DNA from: Gammaproteobacteria bacterium
GTDB lineage: Bacteria; Pseudomonadota; Gammaproteobacteria; UBA9214
Length of the DNA: 19,839 bases
NCBI GenBank assembly: GCA_029864225.1
Contig: JAOTTU010000016.1
Coordinates: forward strand, 1-19,839
Direction: 5' to 3'
Below the pieces are notes generated by a model. It was not told the DNA's origin. It searched no databases and saw only the letters and a program-made list of their open reading frames with translations. Position numbers and translations under genes: made by a program. Positions 1 to 7,917 of the stretch are shown here, in pieces (position 1 is the stretch's first letter; every line of letters starts with the position of its first letter).

Positions 1-18
1 GTCGTAAACGGTGGTCAT
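1..18 (-). CDS. Start of an unidentified protein (partial, runs off the left edge)
   Basis: Only six codons lie inside the window, reading MTTVYD from the ATG at 18-16 on the minus strand. A good ribosome binding site (AGGAG, about 6-8 nt upstream of the ATG) makes this a credible gene start. It lies downstream of the DUF6763-like gene on the same strand, with 145 bp between them, so it may be read from its own promoter. Six residues are too few to identify the protein. Confidence 0.5.
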
Positions 19-163
19 GGATTTTCTCCTGCCGCAGTAGGCTCAAGAATACTATCGGCAGCCCGATGCAGGGGTTGAGGCCGCGGACAGAATTTATTAA
101 TTGCTCTTTATTTCAACTGCTTGGCAGATGCGCAAGTTCCGGGCAGGGGTGCCGGTTCAAGGC

Positions 164-451
164 TTATTCCAGATCATCGAGGGGATTGATGTGGTCATTG
201 GGGGCGGTCAGTTCGAGGTCAACACCGTAGTCCTCGCGTTCGATATCCAGTGACCCCGACCAGTCTTCGGGTGGCTCAATCGGCTGGATCTCCATTTCAT
301 ACCAGGAATCAAAGTCGATTTCCTCGACTGCCCCGTCAAAATACTGGATTTCCATGGTTGCTTCTTCTTCATCCAGCGCCACGATTTCGAAATTGTCGCG
401 GCTGATATTCTGGTACCAGTCACCGATACGCGGATTGAATTTGTTGATCAT
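164..451 (-). CDS. Small acidic DUF6763-like protein of unknown function
   Basis: This is a 95-residue, strongly acidic protein without signal peptide or membrane segment, so probably cytosolic. The pattern GDWYQN near residue 10, then IQYFDGAVEEIDFDSWY in the middle and PPEDWSG near residue 60, resembles a small family of conserved hypothetical proteins of gammaproteobacteria (DUF6763, named from memory). No catalytic residues or metal motif can be picked out, and I assign no function. A purine-rich AGGGGCAAG lies about 10 nt upstream of the ATG at 451-449. The gene faces away from rpe and stands alone except for the partial gene downstream. The reading frame is convincing because acidic and aromatic residues are evenly spread and codon use matches the neighbours. 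Confidence 0.8.
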   Translation of the reverse strand: MINKFNPRIGDWYQNISRDNFEIVALDEEEATMEIQYFDGAVEEIDFDSWYEMEIQPIEPPEDWSGSLDIEREDYGVDLELTAPNDHINPLDDLE

Positions 452-1019
452 TTCGACTTGCCCCTGGCTGATTATCTATGCATATATGGCTTGGCTTTTT
501 GCGAACTGGTTTTGTGAATTGTTCAGCCTACTTTATAGAGCCTGCCAACCTTAATGGCAAGATGCAAGGAGCCGGGATGCGGCCGACGCGGCGCCGGCGC
601 TTTAACATGCAGGAAGCGCGCCGTTCGCATCATTCACAGCCAGCAGATTCACGCTTGCGGACATTTCCCGGAAAACAATCTAAGCCTCTGCATCAGCACA
701 AAAACATCAGGCTGGGATAGCTTCGGCTCTACACCTGGCATAGCACTGGGCGGCAACCGCGCCTTATTACGGCCGGGTGACAGGGCGGCGTGAGCAGGGC
801 GCTTTACATCGGCGCGGCGATGAGGAGAATAATGTATTAAAATCAAAGTATTGATCTGCCTCCTGCCGGGATGGCGGCGGGGGTGTCGCGCGCCCGGACA
901 GCAAGCACCCGCTGCGCGGGGCCGGTGCGCTTAATAGCTGAAAATCCTGTCCTGTTGGGGTAAAGTGCGCGTTTCTTTTTCAAGCGTATCCATTTGAATT
1001 TCTAAGTGAGGACAACTAC
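452..1019. other. 568-bp intergenic stretch with no convincing gene
   Basis: The short frames here (60-80 residues on both strands) are rich in Arg, Pro, Ser and His, lack good ribosome binding sites and resemble no family I know. The right end should hold the rpe promoter: TAAAGT at 961-966 is a possible -10, with a poor -35 (CTGAAA, 938-943) 17 bp upstream. An AGGAG followed by ATG-TAT-TAA at about 823-840 would encode only two residues. I see no clear terminator or tRNA. Confidence 0.5.
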
Positions 1020-1694
1020 ATGGCCGATTACAAGATCGCGCCTTCCATCCTGTCGGCGGATTTTGCCCGGCTCGGAGAGGAAGTCACAGACGTATTGAAT
1101 GCCGGTGCAGACATCGTGCATTTCGATGTCATGGACAATCATTACGTACCGAACCTGACTATCGGCCCGCTGGTATGCGAGGCCCTGCGTAATCACGGTG
1201 TGACCGCGGATATCGATGTGCACCTGATGGTGAAGCCGGTTGACCGCATTATTCCTGATTTTGCCAAGGCCGGTGCGACCTATATCACCTTCCATCCCGA
1301 GGCCAGTGAACACATCGACCGTTCCCTGCAACTGGTGCGTGACAACGGCTGCAAGTCGGGACTGGTATTTAACCCGGCCACTCCGCTGGACTACCTCAAG
1401 CATGTAATGGACAAGGTGGACATGGTGCTGCTGATGTCGGTGAACCCTGGGTTCGGCGGACAGAGTTTCATTCCCGAGACGCTCAGCAAGCTGCGCGAGG
1501 CGCGCAGGATCATCGACGCCAGTGGTCATGACATCCGCCTGGAAGTCGATGGCGGCGTGAAGGTCGACAATATCGGTGAAATCGCCGCAGCCGGTGCCGA
1601 TACCTTCGTGGCCGGATCCGCCATCTTCGGTACAGCTGACTACAAGGCAACCATCGACGCCATGCGCAGCTCAATCGCCAGAGCCGTCGGCTAG
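1020..1694 (+). CDS. rpe: Ribulose-phosphate 3-epimerase
   Basis: Rpe interconverts D-ribulose 5-phosphate and D-xylulose 5-phosphate in the cytosol, in the pentose phosphate pathway and, where present, the Calvin cycle. The 224-residue protein has the usual family length and a single (beta/alpha)8 barrel. The divalent-metal ligands appear in their expected motifs: H34 and D36 (HFDVMD), H68 (VHLM) and D177 (LEVDGG). APSILSADF at residues 7-15 and the phosphate-binding loop VNPGFGGQ are also present. GAGGA sits 7 nt before the ATG and fixes the start. The gene is followed after 36 bp by gph, an order conserved in many gammaproteobacteria, and probably heads an operon with it. Confidence 0.97.
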   Translation: MADYKIAPSILSADFARLGEEVTDVLNAGADIVHFDVMDNHYVPNLTIGPLVCEALRNHGVTADIDVHLMVKPVDRIIPDFAKAGATYITFHPEASEHIDRSLQLVRDNGCKSGLVFNPATPLDYLKHVMDKVDMVLLMSVNPGFGGQSFIPETLSKLREARRIIDASGHDIRLEVDGGVKVDNIGEIAAAGADTFVAGSAIFGTADYKATIDAMRSSIARAVG

Positions 1695-1730
1695 ACGAGC
1701 ACGGGCCGGGACCGTATTCAGCGGGTCAAT

Positions 1731-2405
1731 ATGCGCAAACCTGAAATGATACTCATCGACGTGGACGGTACGCTGGTCGACAGCGTACCGGACCTGGCCT
1801 ACTGTGTTGATGCCATGATGGCGAAACTCGGGGGCCCGCCCCGAGGCGAGGACGAGGTTCGCAACTGGGTCGGTAACGGCGTGGAACGCCTGGTGCAGCG
1901 TGCACTGACCGGTAGCCTAGACGGTGAACCGGATGCAGCCGACTTCGAGCGTGCCTACCCGCTGTTCCTCGATCTCTATGCGGATAACACCTCAAAACGT
2001 TCCTGCCTCTACCCCGGTGTCAGGGCGGGTGTGGACATGCTCAAGGCCGCGGGTTACCCGCTGGGTTGCGTGACCAACAAGGCGGCACAGTTCACCGAGC
2101 CGCTGTTGAAGGACCTGGGTCTCTATGGCGACTTTTCCATCGTCATCAGCGGTGATACCCTGCCGAAAAAGAAACCCGATCCGGCGCCGCTGCTGCATGC
2201 CGCGGAATTTTTCGGCTGTGCCCCCGAGGCCGCACTGATGATCGGCGACTCGGTCAGCGATGTCCGGGCCGCGCGTGCTGCCGGCTTCCGTATCATCTGC
2301 ATGAGTTATGGATACAACCATGGGGTGGACATTCGTGATGCACAGCCCGATGCCGTGGTAGACAGGATGACGGAGATCCTCCCCCTGCTCGACAAGGCGG
2401 CCTGA
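1731..2405 (+). CDS. gph: Phosphoglycolate phosphatase (HAD family)
   Basis: Gph removes 2-phosphoglycolate formed by oxidative damage to DNA ends and by RuBisCO oxygenation. All haloacid dehalogenase motifs are visible: motif I DVDGTLVD with nucleophile D10 and acid/base D12, motif II CVTNK, motif III with the lysine of PKKKPDP, and motif IV GDSVSD with D173 and D177. The 224-residue length and helical cap between motifs I and II fit the phosphoglycolate phosphatase group. The gene follows rpe closely and precedes trpE by about 125 bp, the rpe-gph-trpE order known from Pseudomonas. HAD substrate range is hard to read from sequence, but the context supports this name. Confidence 0.93.
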   Translation: MRKPEMILIDVDGTLVDSVPDLAYCVDAMMAKLGGPPRGEDEVRNWVGNGVERLVQRALTGSLDGEPDAADFERAYPLFLDLYADNTSKRSCLYPGVRAGVDMLKAAGYPLGCVTNKAAQFTEPLLKDLGLYGDFSIVISGDTLPKKKPDPAPLLHAAEFFGCAPEAALMIGDSVSDVRAARAAGFRIICMSYGYNHGVDIRDAQPDAVVDRMTEILPLLDKAA

Positions 2406-2529
2406 GAAATTATGCAGTTCACTGGAGAGCACTACCTGGTACGGAAATCTGTCGGCAGCCGATGGCATAGCGTCAGCTGCTGTCTGATCAACTGTTCCGT
2501 ACATGAAGGTATTCTCAAAGGTGAGTGCA

Positions 2530-4020
2530 ATGACACCTGAACAATTCGAATCGCTGGCGCGCGAGGGCTACAATCGCATACCGGTAACGCGCGAGGTCCT
2601 TGCGGATCTCGATACGCCGCTGAGCACCTATCTCAAACTGGCCAAGGGCCCGTATTCCTATTTGCTGGAGTCCGTTCACGGCGGCGAGAAGTGGGGGCGT
2701 TATTCCATCATCGGCCTGCCCTGCCAGACGGTTCTGCGGATCAATGGCAATGAGGTCAGGCTGCTGCGCAATGAGGAGGTCGTGGAGTCGGATACTACCG
2801 ACGACCCGCTGGCCTGGATAGAAAGCTACCAGTCGCGCTTTCGCGCCCCCGAGTTGCCCAAGCTGCCGCGTTTTACCGGCGGCCTGGTCGGCTATTTCGG
2901 CTATGACACGGTGCGTTACATCGAGCCGCGGCTGGCGAAATTCGACAAGCCCGACCTGATCGGCTGTCCAGACATCCTGTTGATGGTGTCCGACGAGTTG
3001 CTGGTGTTCGACAACCTGTCCGGTACGCTGTTGCTGATCGTGCATGTCGATCCGGCGGATGACGCCGCCCTGACACAGGGTCAGGCTCGGCTCGAAGAAC
3101 TGACGGATGGCCTTCGCGCCGCGACCTCTGTGTACAACGGTGGGTCCGCCAATCATGCCGTCGTGGAGTCCGATTTCGTTTCCGGTTTTACCCGCGAGGG
3201 GTTCGAGTCCGCTGTCGGCCGCATCAAGGACTACATCATCGAGGGCGATGCCATGCAAGTGGTGCTGTCACAGCGCATGTCGATTCCCTATGCTGCGCCG
3301 CCGCTGGACCTGTACCGCGCCTTGCGCAGCCTCAATCCCTCACCCTATATGTACTACCTCGATCTCGGCGATTTCCATATCGTCGGTTCGTCACCGGAAA
3401 TCCTGGTGCACCTGGAGGACGATGTCGTCACTGTACGGCCAATCGCCGGTACCCGCCCGCGCGGACGTGACGAGGCCGAGGACCAGCAGCTGGAGGCTGA
3501 TCTGCTGGCTGATCCCAAGGAATTGGCCGAGCACCTGATGCTTATCGACCTGGGCCGCAATGACACCGGCCGGGTGAGTGAGATCGGCAGTGTCAGGCTG
3601 ACCGAAAGGATGCTCATCGAACGCTACTCACACGTCATGCACATTGTCTCCAATGTGGCCGGACGGATACGCGCCGGCATGAGCGCCATCGACGTGCTGC
3701 GTGCGACCTTTCCTGCCGGTACTGTCAGCGGTGCCCCCAAGATCCGGGCCATGGAGATCATTGACGAACTGGAGCCGGTGAAGCGCGGTGTCTACGCCGG
3801 TGCTGTCGGTTACCTGTCCTGGTCCGGTAACATGGACACCGCCATTGCCATCCGTACTGCGGTGATCAAGGACGGCACCCTGCACATTCAGGCCGGGGCC
3901 GGTATCGTGGCGGATTCGGTGCCGCGCAATGAATGGGAAGAGACCATGAACAAGGGCCGCGCCATCTTCCGCGCGGTTGCCATGGCCTGCCGGGGACTGA
4001 AGGGGTCTGCAAATGACTAG
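2530..4020 (+). CDS. trpE: Anthranilate synthase component I
   Basis: TrpE makes anthranilate from chorismate with ammonia supplied by TrpG, the first committed step of tryptophan synthesis. The 496-residue protein begins MTPEQFESLAREGYNRIP, as in relatives. The LLES motif (about residues 45-48) lies in the region that binds feedback tryptophan. The chorismate-binding domain shows PIAGTRPRG (near 303), FPAGTVSGAPKIRAMEIIDE (near 395) and GAGIVADSVP (near 456). I choose the ATG at 2530 because AAGGTGAG lies 5-6 nt upstream; an in-frame ATG at 2503 would add nine residues but has no ribosome binding site. The gene is followed after 27 bp by trpG. Tryptophan feedback inhibition is expected from the family; attenuation is not evident. 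Confidence 0.97.
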   Translation: MTPEQFESLAREGYNRIPVTREVLADLDTPLSTYLKLAKGPYSYLLESVHGGEKWGRYSIIGLPCQTVLRINGNEVRLLRNEEVVESDTTDDPLAWIESYQSRFRAPELPKLPRFTGGLVGYFGYDTVRYIEPRLAKFDKPDLIGCPDILLMVSDELLVFDNLSGTLLLIVHVDPADDAALTQGQARLEELTDGLRAATSVYNGGSANHAVVESDFVSGFTREGFESAVGRIKDYIIEGDAMQVVLSQRMSIPYAAPPLDLYRALRSLNPSPYMYYLDLGDFHIVGSSPEILVHLEDDVVTVRPIAGTRPRGRDEAEDQQLEADLLADPKELAEHLMLIDLGRNDTGRVSEIGSVRLTERMLIERYSHVMHIVSNVAGRIRAGMSAIDVLRATFPAGTVSGAPKIRAMEIIDELEPVKRGVYAGAVGYLSWSGNMDTAIAIRTAVIKDGTLHIQAGAGIVADSVPRNEWEETMNKGRAIFRAVAMACRGLKGSAND

Positions 4021-4047
4021 GAACAGCTGCCACGGGCGAGTACCACC

Positions 4048-4632
4048 ATGCTGTTGATGATCGATAACTACGATTCATTCACCTATAACCTGGTCCAGTA
4101 CCTGGGCGAGCTGGGTGCCGACGTGCGGGTGTTCCGCAATGACAAGATCACCCTGGAGGAGATCGAGACCCTGGCACCGGAACGCATTGTCATCTCGCCG
4201 GGGCCGTGCACGCCGAACGAGGCCGGGGTCTCTGTCGATACCATCAAGCGCTTCGCCGGCCGGGTGCCCATTCTCGGGGTCTGCCTCGGGCACCAGAGTA
4301 TTGGCCAGGCCTTCGGTGGTCATATCGGCCATGCGCGCGAGATCATGCATGGCAAGACTTCCATGATCCATCATAGTAACCAGGGTGTTTTCCGGGGCCT
4401 GCCGCAACCGTTTGAGGCGACCCGCTACCACTCGCTGGTGATCGAACCGGATTCCCTGCCCGATTGCCTTGAGGTCACGGCCTGGACCGCGGATAAACGA
4501 GGTGGGCTGGACGAAATCATGGGCGTGCGCCACCGGGAACTGCCGGTAGAGGGTGTGCAGTTTCACCCGGAGTCCATCCTGACCGGTTGCGGGCATGACC
4601 TGCTGCGCAATTTTCTGGACACCAGGGCCTGA
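4048..4632 (+). CDS. trpG: Anthranilate synthase component II (glutamine amidotransferase)
   Basis: TrpG hydrolyses glutamine and channels ammonia to TrpE. It is a class I amidotransferase of 194 residues, a standalone form and not fused to TrpD as in E. coli. The catalytic triad is visible: nucleophile C79 in GVCLGHQ, and H173 and E175 in VQFHPES. HSLVIE and the early IDNYDSFTYNLVQYLGELG are typical. Proteins of this type often also serve as PabA in folate synthesis, and no separate pabA is in the window, so a shared role is possible. The ribosome binding site is weak (GGGCGAG, 7 nt before the ATG); proximity to trpE suggests translation in the same operon. Confidence 0.96.
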   Translation: MLLMIDNYDSFTYNLVQYLGELGADVRVFRNDKITLEEIETLAPERIVISPGPCTPNEAGVSVDTIKRFAGRVPILGVCLGHQSIGQAFGGHIGHAREIMHGKTSMIHHSNQGVFRGLPQPFEATRYHSLVIEPDSLPDCLEVTAWTADKRGGLDEIMGVRHRELPVEGVQFHPESILTGCGHDLLRNFLDTRA

Positions 4633-4661
4633 TGGTCCTGATTCACACAGGGGAAGCCTAA

Positions 4662-5678
4662 ATGGATATGCAGACTGCCATTCGTGCGGTTACCGAGCAC
4701 CGCGACCTCGATTCCACTGAAATGGAAGCCGTCATGCGGTTGATTATGACCGGGCAGGCGACACCCGCGCAGATCGGCGGTTTCCTCGTCGGCCTGCGCA
4801 TGAAGGGCGAGAGCGTCGACGAGATTGCGGCTGCGGCGCGGGTGATGCGCGAACTTGCGACGCCGGTCGATGTCTCCGGTCCCCACCTGGTGGATACCTG
4901 CGGTACCGGTGGCGACGGTTCCAGCACCTTCAATATTTCGACGGCCAGCGCCCTGGTGGCGGCCGCGGCCGGCGCCCGCGTTGCCAAGCATGGCAACAGG
5001 TCGGTGTCGAGCAGCTCGGGCAGTGCCGATGTGCTGGAGGCGGCGGGCGTGCGCCTCGATCTGACCCCGCAGCAGGTGGCCGCCTGTATCGCGCAGGTTG
5101 GGGTCGGCTTTCTGTTCGCGCCCCAGCACCACAGCGCCATGAAACACGCGATCGGTCCGCGCAAGGAGATGGGCGTACGCAGTGTGTTCAACCTGCTCGG
5201 GCCACTGACCAACCCGGCCGGGGCCCCCAATCAGGTGCTTGGTGTATTCAGTGACGACTGGGTCGAGCCGTTGGCTCAGGTCCTCAAGCGGCTGGGCAGC
5301 GAACATGTACTGGTGGTGCATGCCGAAGACGGGCTGGACGAGATCAGTATCGGCGCGCCCACGCATGTGGCCGAGTTGAAGGACGGGGAGATCTCGGTCT
5401 ATAGCGTGACACCGGAGGATTTCGGTCTACAGCGTGCGGATGTCGCGTCGCTGGCGGTGGCCGATGCGCAGCAGAGCCTGGCGATGATCCGTGATGTCCT
5501 CGATAACCGGGCCGGCCCGGCCCGTGATATCGTCACCCTCAACGCGGGTGCCGCGATCTACGCGGCGGGCCTGGCGGCTTCGCTCGCGGACGGTGTTGCG
5601 CGCGCCGGCGAGGTCCTGCAAAGCGGCAAGGCAAAGGCGACGCTGGAGGCGCTGGTCCGGGTCTCGAATAAGGCTTGA
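4662..5678 (+). CDS. trpD: Anthranilate phosphoribosyltransferase
   Basis: TrpD joins anthranilate to phosphoribosyl pyrophosphate, the second step of the tryptophan branch. The 338-residue protein has the usual length for the monofunctional enzyme. The PRPP-binding loop GTGGDG lies at residues 81-86 within DTCGTGGDGSSTFNIST, and KHGNRSVSSSSGSADVLEA follows from residue 109, both family signatures. AGGGGAAG lies about 5 nt before the ATG at 4662; a second ATG two codons later is also possible. The gene starts 29 bp after trpG and is followed after 9 bp by trpC, so trpGDC are almost certainly cotranscribed. Confidence 0.97.
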   Translation: MDMQTAIRAVTEHRDLDSTEMEAVMRLIMTGQATPAQIGGFLVGLRMKGESVDEIAAAARVMRELATPVDVSGPHLVDTCGTGGDGSSTFNISTASALVAAAAGARVAKHGNRSVSSSSGSADVLEAAGVRLDLTPQQVAACIAQVGVGFLFAPQHHSAMKHAIGPRKEMGVRSVFNLLGPLTNPAGAPNQVLGVFSDDWVEPLAQVLKRLGSEHVLVVHAEDGLDEISIGAPTHVAELKDGEISVYSVTPEDFGLQRADVASLAVADAQQSLAMIRDVLDNRAGPARDIVTLNAGAAIYAAGLAASLADGVARAGEVLQSGKAKATLEALVRVSNKA

Positions 5679-5687
5679 GATGCAGGC

Positions 5688-6485
5688 ATGAAGGCTACCC
5701 CGGACATCCTTAGGAAGATCCTGGCCCGCAAGGTCGAGGAGATCACCGAACGCAAGCACAGGCTCGGCCTGGAAGAGCTGGGTCTGCGCGTCGCGGCGGC
5801 GGGCCCGGTGCGCGGTTTCCTGGCGGGCCTGACAGGCAGGCTCGAGGTCGGTCGGCCGGCGGTCATCGCCGAGGTGAAACAGGCTTCACCGAGTCGCGGG
5901 ATCCTGCGCGTGGACTTCGATCCGGCGCAGATAGCCGCAAGCTATGAACGTGGCGGGGCCACCTGCCTATCGGTGCTGACCGATATTGATTTCTTCAAGG
6001 GGTCCGACGCCAACTTGCAACAGGCGCGCGCGGCCTGCAGCCTGCCGGTGTTGCGCAAGGACTTCATCATCGACCCCTATCAGGTCCTTGAGGCGCGTGC
6101 CATCGGTGCCGACTGTGTCCTGCTGATCGTGGCCGCACTGGATGACGCGATGTTGCAGGAACTGATGCAGCTGGCCGTGCACCTGGGGATGGACGTGCTG
6201 GTCGAGGTGCATGACCAGGATGAGCTGGAGCGTGCCCTGCAGACACCGGCGCCGCTGATCGGCATCAATAACCGCAATCTGCGCACCTTCGAGACCCGCC
6301 TGGAGGTCACGTTGGGCTTGCTGGACCAGATACCTGACGATCGTACCGTGGTGACCGAAAGCGGCATACATACCCGCGAGGATGTCGCGCTGATGCGCTC
6401 CCATGGGGTACATGCCTTTCTGGTGGGGGAGGCCTTCATGAAGGCCGCTGAGCCGGGCGAAAAACTGGCGGAACTGTTTACTTAG
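5688..6485 (+). CDS. trpC: Indole-3-glycerol phosphate synthase
   Basis: TrpC cyclises 1-(2-carboxyphenylamino)-1-deoxyribulose 5-phosphate to indole-3-glycerol phosphate. The protein of 265 residues is the monofunctional form, not fused to TrpF. Motifs of the (beta/alpha)8 barrel are intact: EVKQASPSRG with K64, LRKDFIID with K124, IGINNRNLRTF near residue 191 and TESGI near 223. The start at 5688 is 9 bp after the trpD stop. The remaining genes for tryptophan (trpF, trpB, trpA) are not in the window, as is common where trpFBA lie elsewhere. The 3' end meets crp tail to tail with only 20 bp between stops, and I see no clear terminator there. Confidence 0.97.
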   Translation: MKATPDILRKILARKVEEITERKHRLGLEELGLRVAAAGPVRGFLAGLTGRLEVGRPAVIAEVKQASPSRGILRVDFDPAQIAASYERGGATCLSVLTDIDFFKGSDANLQQARAACSLPVLRKDFIIDPYQVLEARAIGADCVLLIVAALDDAMLQELMQLAVHLGMDVLVEVHDQDELERALQTPAPLIGINNRNLRTFETRLEVTLGLLDQIPDDRTVVTESGIHTREDVALMRSHGVHAFLVGEAFMKAAEPGEKLAELFT

Positions 6486-6505
6486 TCGTGCCGGGCCGGC
6501 GCCTG

Positions 6506-7171
6506 TCAGCGAGTGCCGAACACGACGATGGTCTTGCCTTTGACCGAGATATGACCGTGCTCGGCCAGTGCCTTCAGGACCCGTCCGGCCATCTCGCGCG
6601 AGCATCCCACGATCCGGCCAAGCTCCTGGCGGGTGATCTTGATCTGCATGCCATCCGGGTGGGTCATGGCATCCGGTTCCTTGCACAATTCGAGCAGGGT
6701 ATGGGCAATCCGGCCGGTCACATCGAGGAAGGCGAGATTGCTGACCTTGCGGCTGGTCTGGCGCAGACGCGTGGCAAGCTGCGCGGTCAGTTCCAGCAGG
6801 ATGTCAGGGTCTTCCTTGGCCAGGGTGCGGAACCGGCCATAGCTGATCTCGGCCACCTCGCATTCACTGCGTGTACGTATCCAGGCGCTGCGGTTGGGGT
6901 GCTCACCGAACAGTCCCATTTCCCCGAAGAATCCGCCGGCATTGATGTAGGCCAGGACGATTTCGTGTCCGTTCTCGTCTTCCATCAGGACGCTAACCGA
7001 GCCGCTGATGACGTAGTACAGCACGTCGGGTTGATCCCCGGCGTAGATGATCACGCTTTTGCCCGGGTATTTACGCCGGTGGCAATGCTCCAGAAAGCGT
7101 GCCACGCAGGGGTTTACCACCCGCGGGACATGCATGTTTTCCAGGTTGGCTGGTACGGATAACGCGTGCAT
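6506..7171 (-). CDS. crp: cAMP receptor protein, Vfr/Crp type transcription regulator
   Basis: This is a global regulator that binds cAMP and then DNA as a dimer. The N-terminal cyclic-nucleotide domain has FFGEMGLFGE and RSAW, the phosphate-binding Arg-Ser pair of true CRP. The dimer helix carries LRQTSRKV, with the Thr-Ser pair that contacts the adenine ring. The C-terminal winged helix ITRQELGRIVGCSREMAGRVLKAL is almost the same as in E. coli CRP and P. aeruginosa Vfr, so the same operator should be recognised. The start is uncertain: the ATG at 7171 (AGGTG just upstream) gives 221 residues, the ATG at 7135 gives 209, closer to the family length of about 210, and a GTG at 7201 is also in frame. 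A perfect CRP operator lies upstream of the gene, suggesting autoregulation. Loss of four residues next to GLFGE relative to Vfr is a minor difference. Confidence 0.95.
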   Translation of the reverse strand: MHALSVPANLENMHVPRVVNPCVARFLEHCHRRKYPGKSVIIYAGDQPDVLYYVISGSVSVLMEDENGHEIVLAYINAGGFFGEMGLFGEHPNRSAWIRTRSECEVAEISYGRFRTLAKEDPDILLELTAQLATRLRQTSRKVSNLAFLDVTGRIAHTLLELCKEPDAMTHPDGMQIKITRQELGRIVGCSREMAGRVLKALAEHGHISVKGKTIVVFGTR

Positions 7172-7231
7172 ACACCTGTATCGGCGCAAGCCCCCGAGCA
7201 CTTGAGGACGGGATCATAGGAGATATAGAAC

Positions 7232-7247
7232 TGTGATAGGCTTCACA
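7232..7247. promoter_or_regulatory. CRP/Vfr operator between crp and the osmC-like gene
   Basis: The site reads TGTGA-TAGGCT-TCACA, a perfect match to the core CRP consensus TGTGA-N6-TCACA, and continues into an ATTT flank as in strong E. coli sites. It lies in the divergent region between crp and the osmC-like gene. For crp a possible -10 is TATGAT (7218-7213, minus), placing the operator centre near -33; for the plus-strand gene TTGAGG-N16-TATAGA (7202-7229) would place it over the start of transcription. Both geometries fit repression better than class II activation, but start sites are unknown. Confidence 0.85.
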
Positions 7248-7270
7248 TTTTTCAGGTAAATGGTTGAATC

Positions 7271-7711
7271 ATGAAGGCGCGTATCAAGTGGGTTGAAGGG
7301 GCCAGTTTCGTCGGTGAATCGGGCAGCGGCCATGCCGTCGTGATGGACGGGCCGCCGGAAAGCGGCGGCCGCGATCTCGGGATCCGGCCGATGGAAATGA
7401 TCCTGATCGGCATGGGCGGCTGTAGCGCCTTCGACGTGGTGCACATCCTCAAGCGTGCGCGCCAGCCGGTGAGCGATTGCGTGGTGGAGGTGGAAGCCGA
7501 CCGGGCCGAGCAGCCCCCCAGGGTATTCACCCGTATCCGTATGCACTTCATCGTCAGCGGGGACGGCCTGTCCGAGAAACAGGTCGCGCGCGCCATCCAG
7601 CTGTCGGCCGAAAAGTATTGTTCTGCATCGATTATGCTGGGCAAGGTCGCGAAGATCAGCCACGACTACGAGATCGTCGCTGACAGCCGGGGTGCCGTGG
7701 AATCGGGCTAG
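7271..7711 (+). CDS. OsmC/Ohr-family protein (YhfA-like)
   Basis: This 146-residue cytosolic protein belongs to the OsmC/Ohr superfamily, many members of which reduce organic hydroperoxides with a pair of cysteines. The two expected cysteines are present: C51 in GMGGCSAFDVV and C117 in EKYCSAS. The order of motifs fits the YhfA-like branch, which sits next to crp in many gammaproteobacteria, E. coli included, and whose physiological role is unclear. There is no strong ribosome binding site; AGG lies about 17 nt before the ATG. The CRP operator ends 23 bp before the start codon, so cAMP-CRP control is likely. Peroxidase activity is inferred from the superfamily only. Confidence 0.9.
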   Translation: MKARIKWVEGASFVGESGSGHAVVMDGPPESGGRDLGIRPMEMILIGMGGCSAFDVVHILKRARQPVSDCVVEVEADRAEQPPRVFTRIRMHFIVSGDGLSEKQVARAIQLSAEKYCSASIMLGKVAKISHDYEIVADSRGAVESG

Positions 7712-7781
7712 GGCTGGGTGCGGCCGCCTCGCTGCCAATTCCTGTCCGTCAGCATGCTGCCCGACAGTCGTCAAAATCGCT

Positions 7782-7809
7782 TTGGCATGCGTGCGTTAAT
7801 GTGTACACT
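7782..7809 (+). promoter_or_regulatory. Candidate promoter for speD
   Basis: TTGGCA (7782-7787) and TACACT (7804-7809) are separated by 16 bp and match the sigma-70 hexamers at five and four of six positions. Transcription would begin near 7816, leaving a 5' leader of about 100 nt before the speD start. No protein seems to be encoded in that leader. The match is moderate. Confidence 0.4.
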
Positions 7810-7917
7810 CCGCGCGTTAATCATCTTTCCGTCGCCGGGAAGCCATTTTTCCCCATATTTCACATCCGCTGGTTGCCACGGTGCAGCACTCCAGCGCTGT
7901 GGTTCGGAGGCGTGGCA

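Noticed and set aside
554..846. Overlapping frames on both strands upstream of rpe
   Set aside because: Skewed composition, no ribosome binding sites and no recognisable motif.
2412..2540. A 42-codon frame between gph and trpE that overlaps the trpE start, as a possible Trp leader peptide
   Set aside because: It has only one tryptophan codon, no good ribosome binding site, and no terminator/antiterminator pair follows it.
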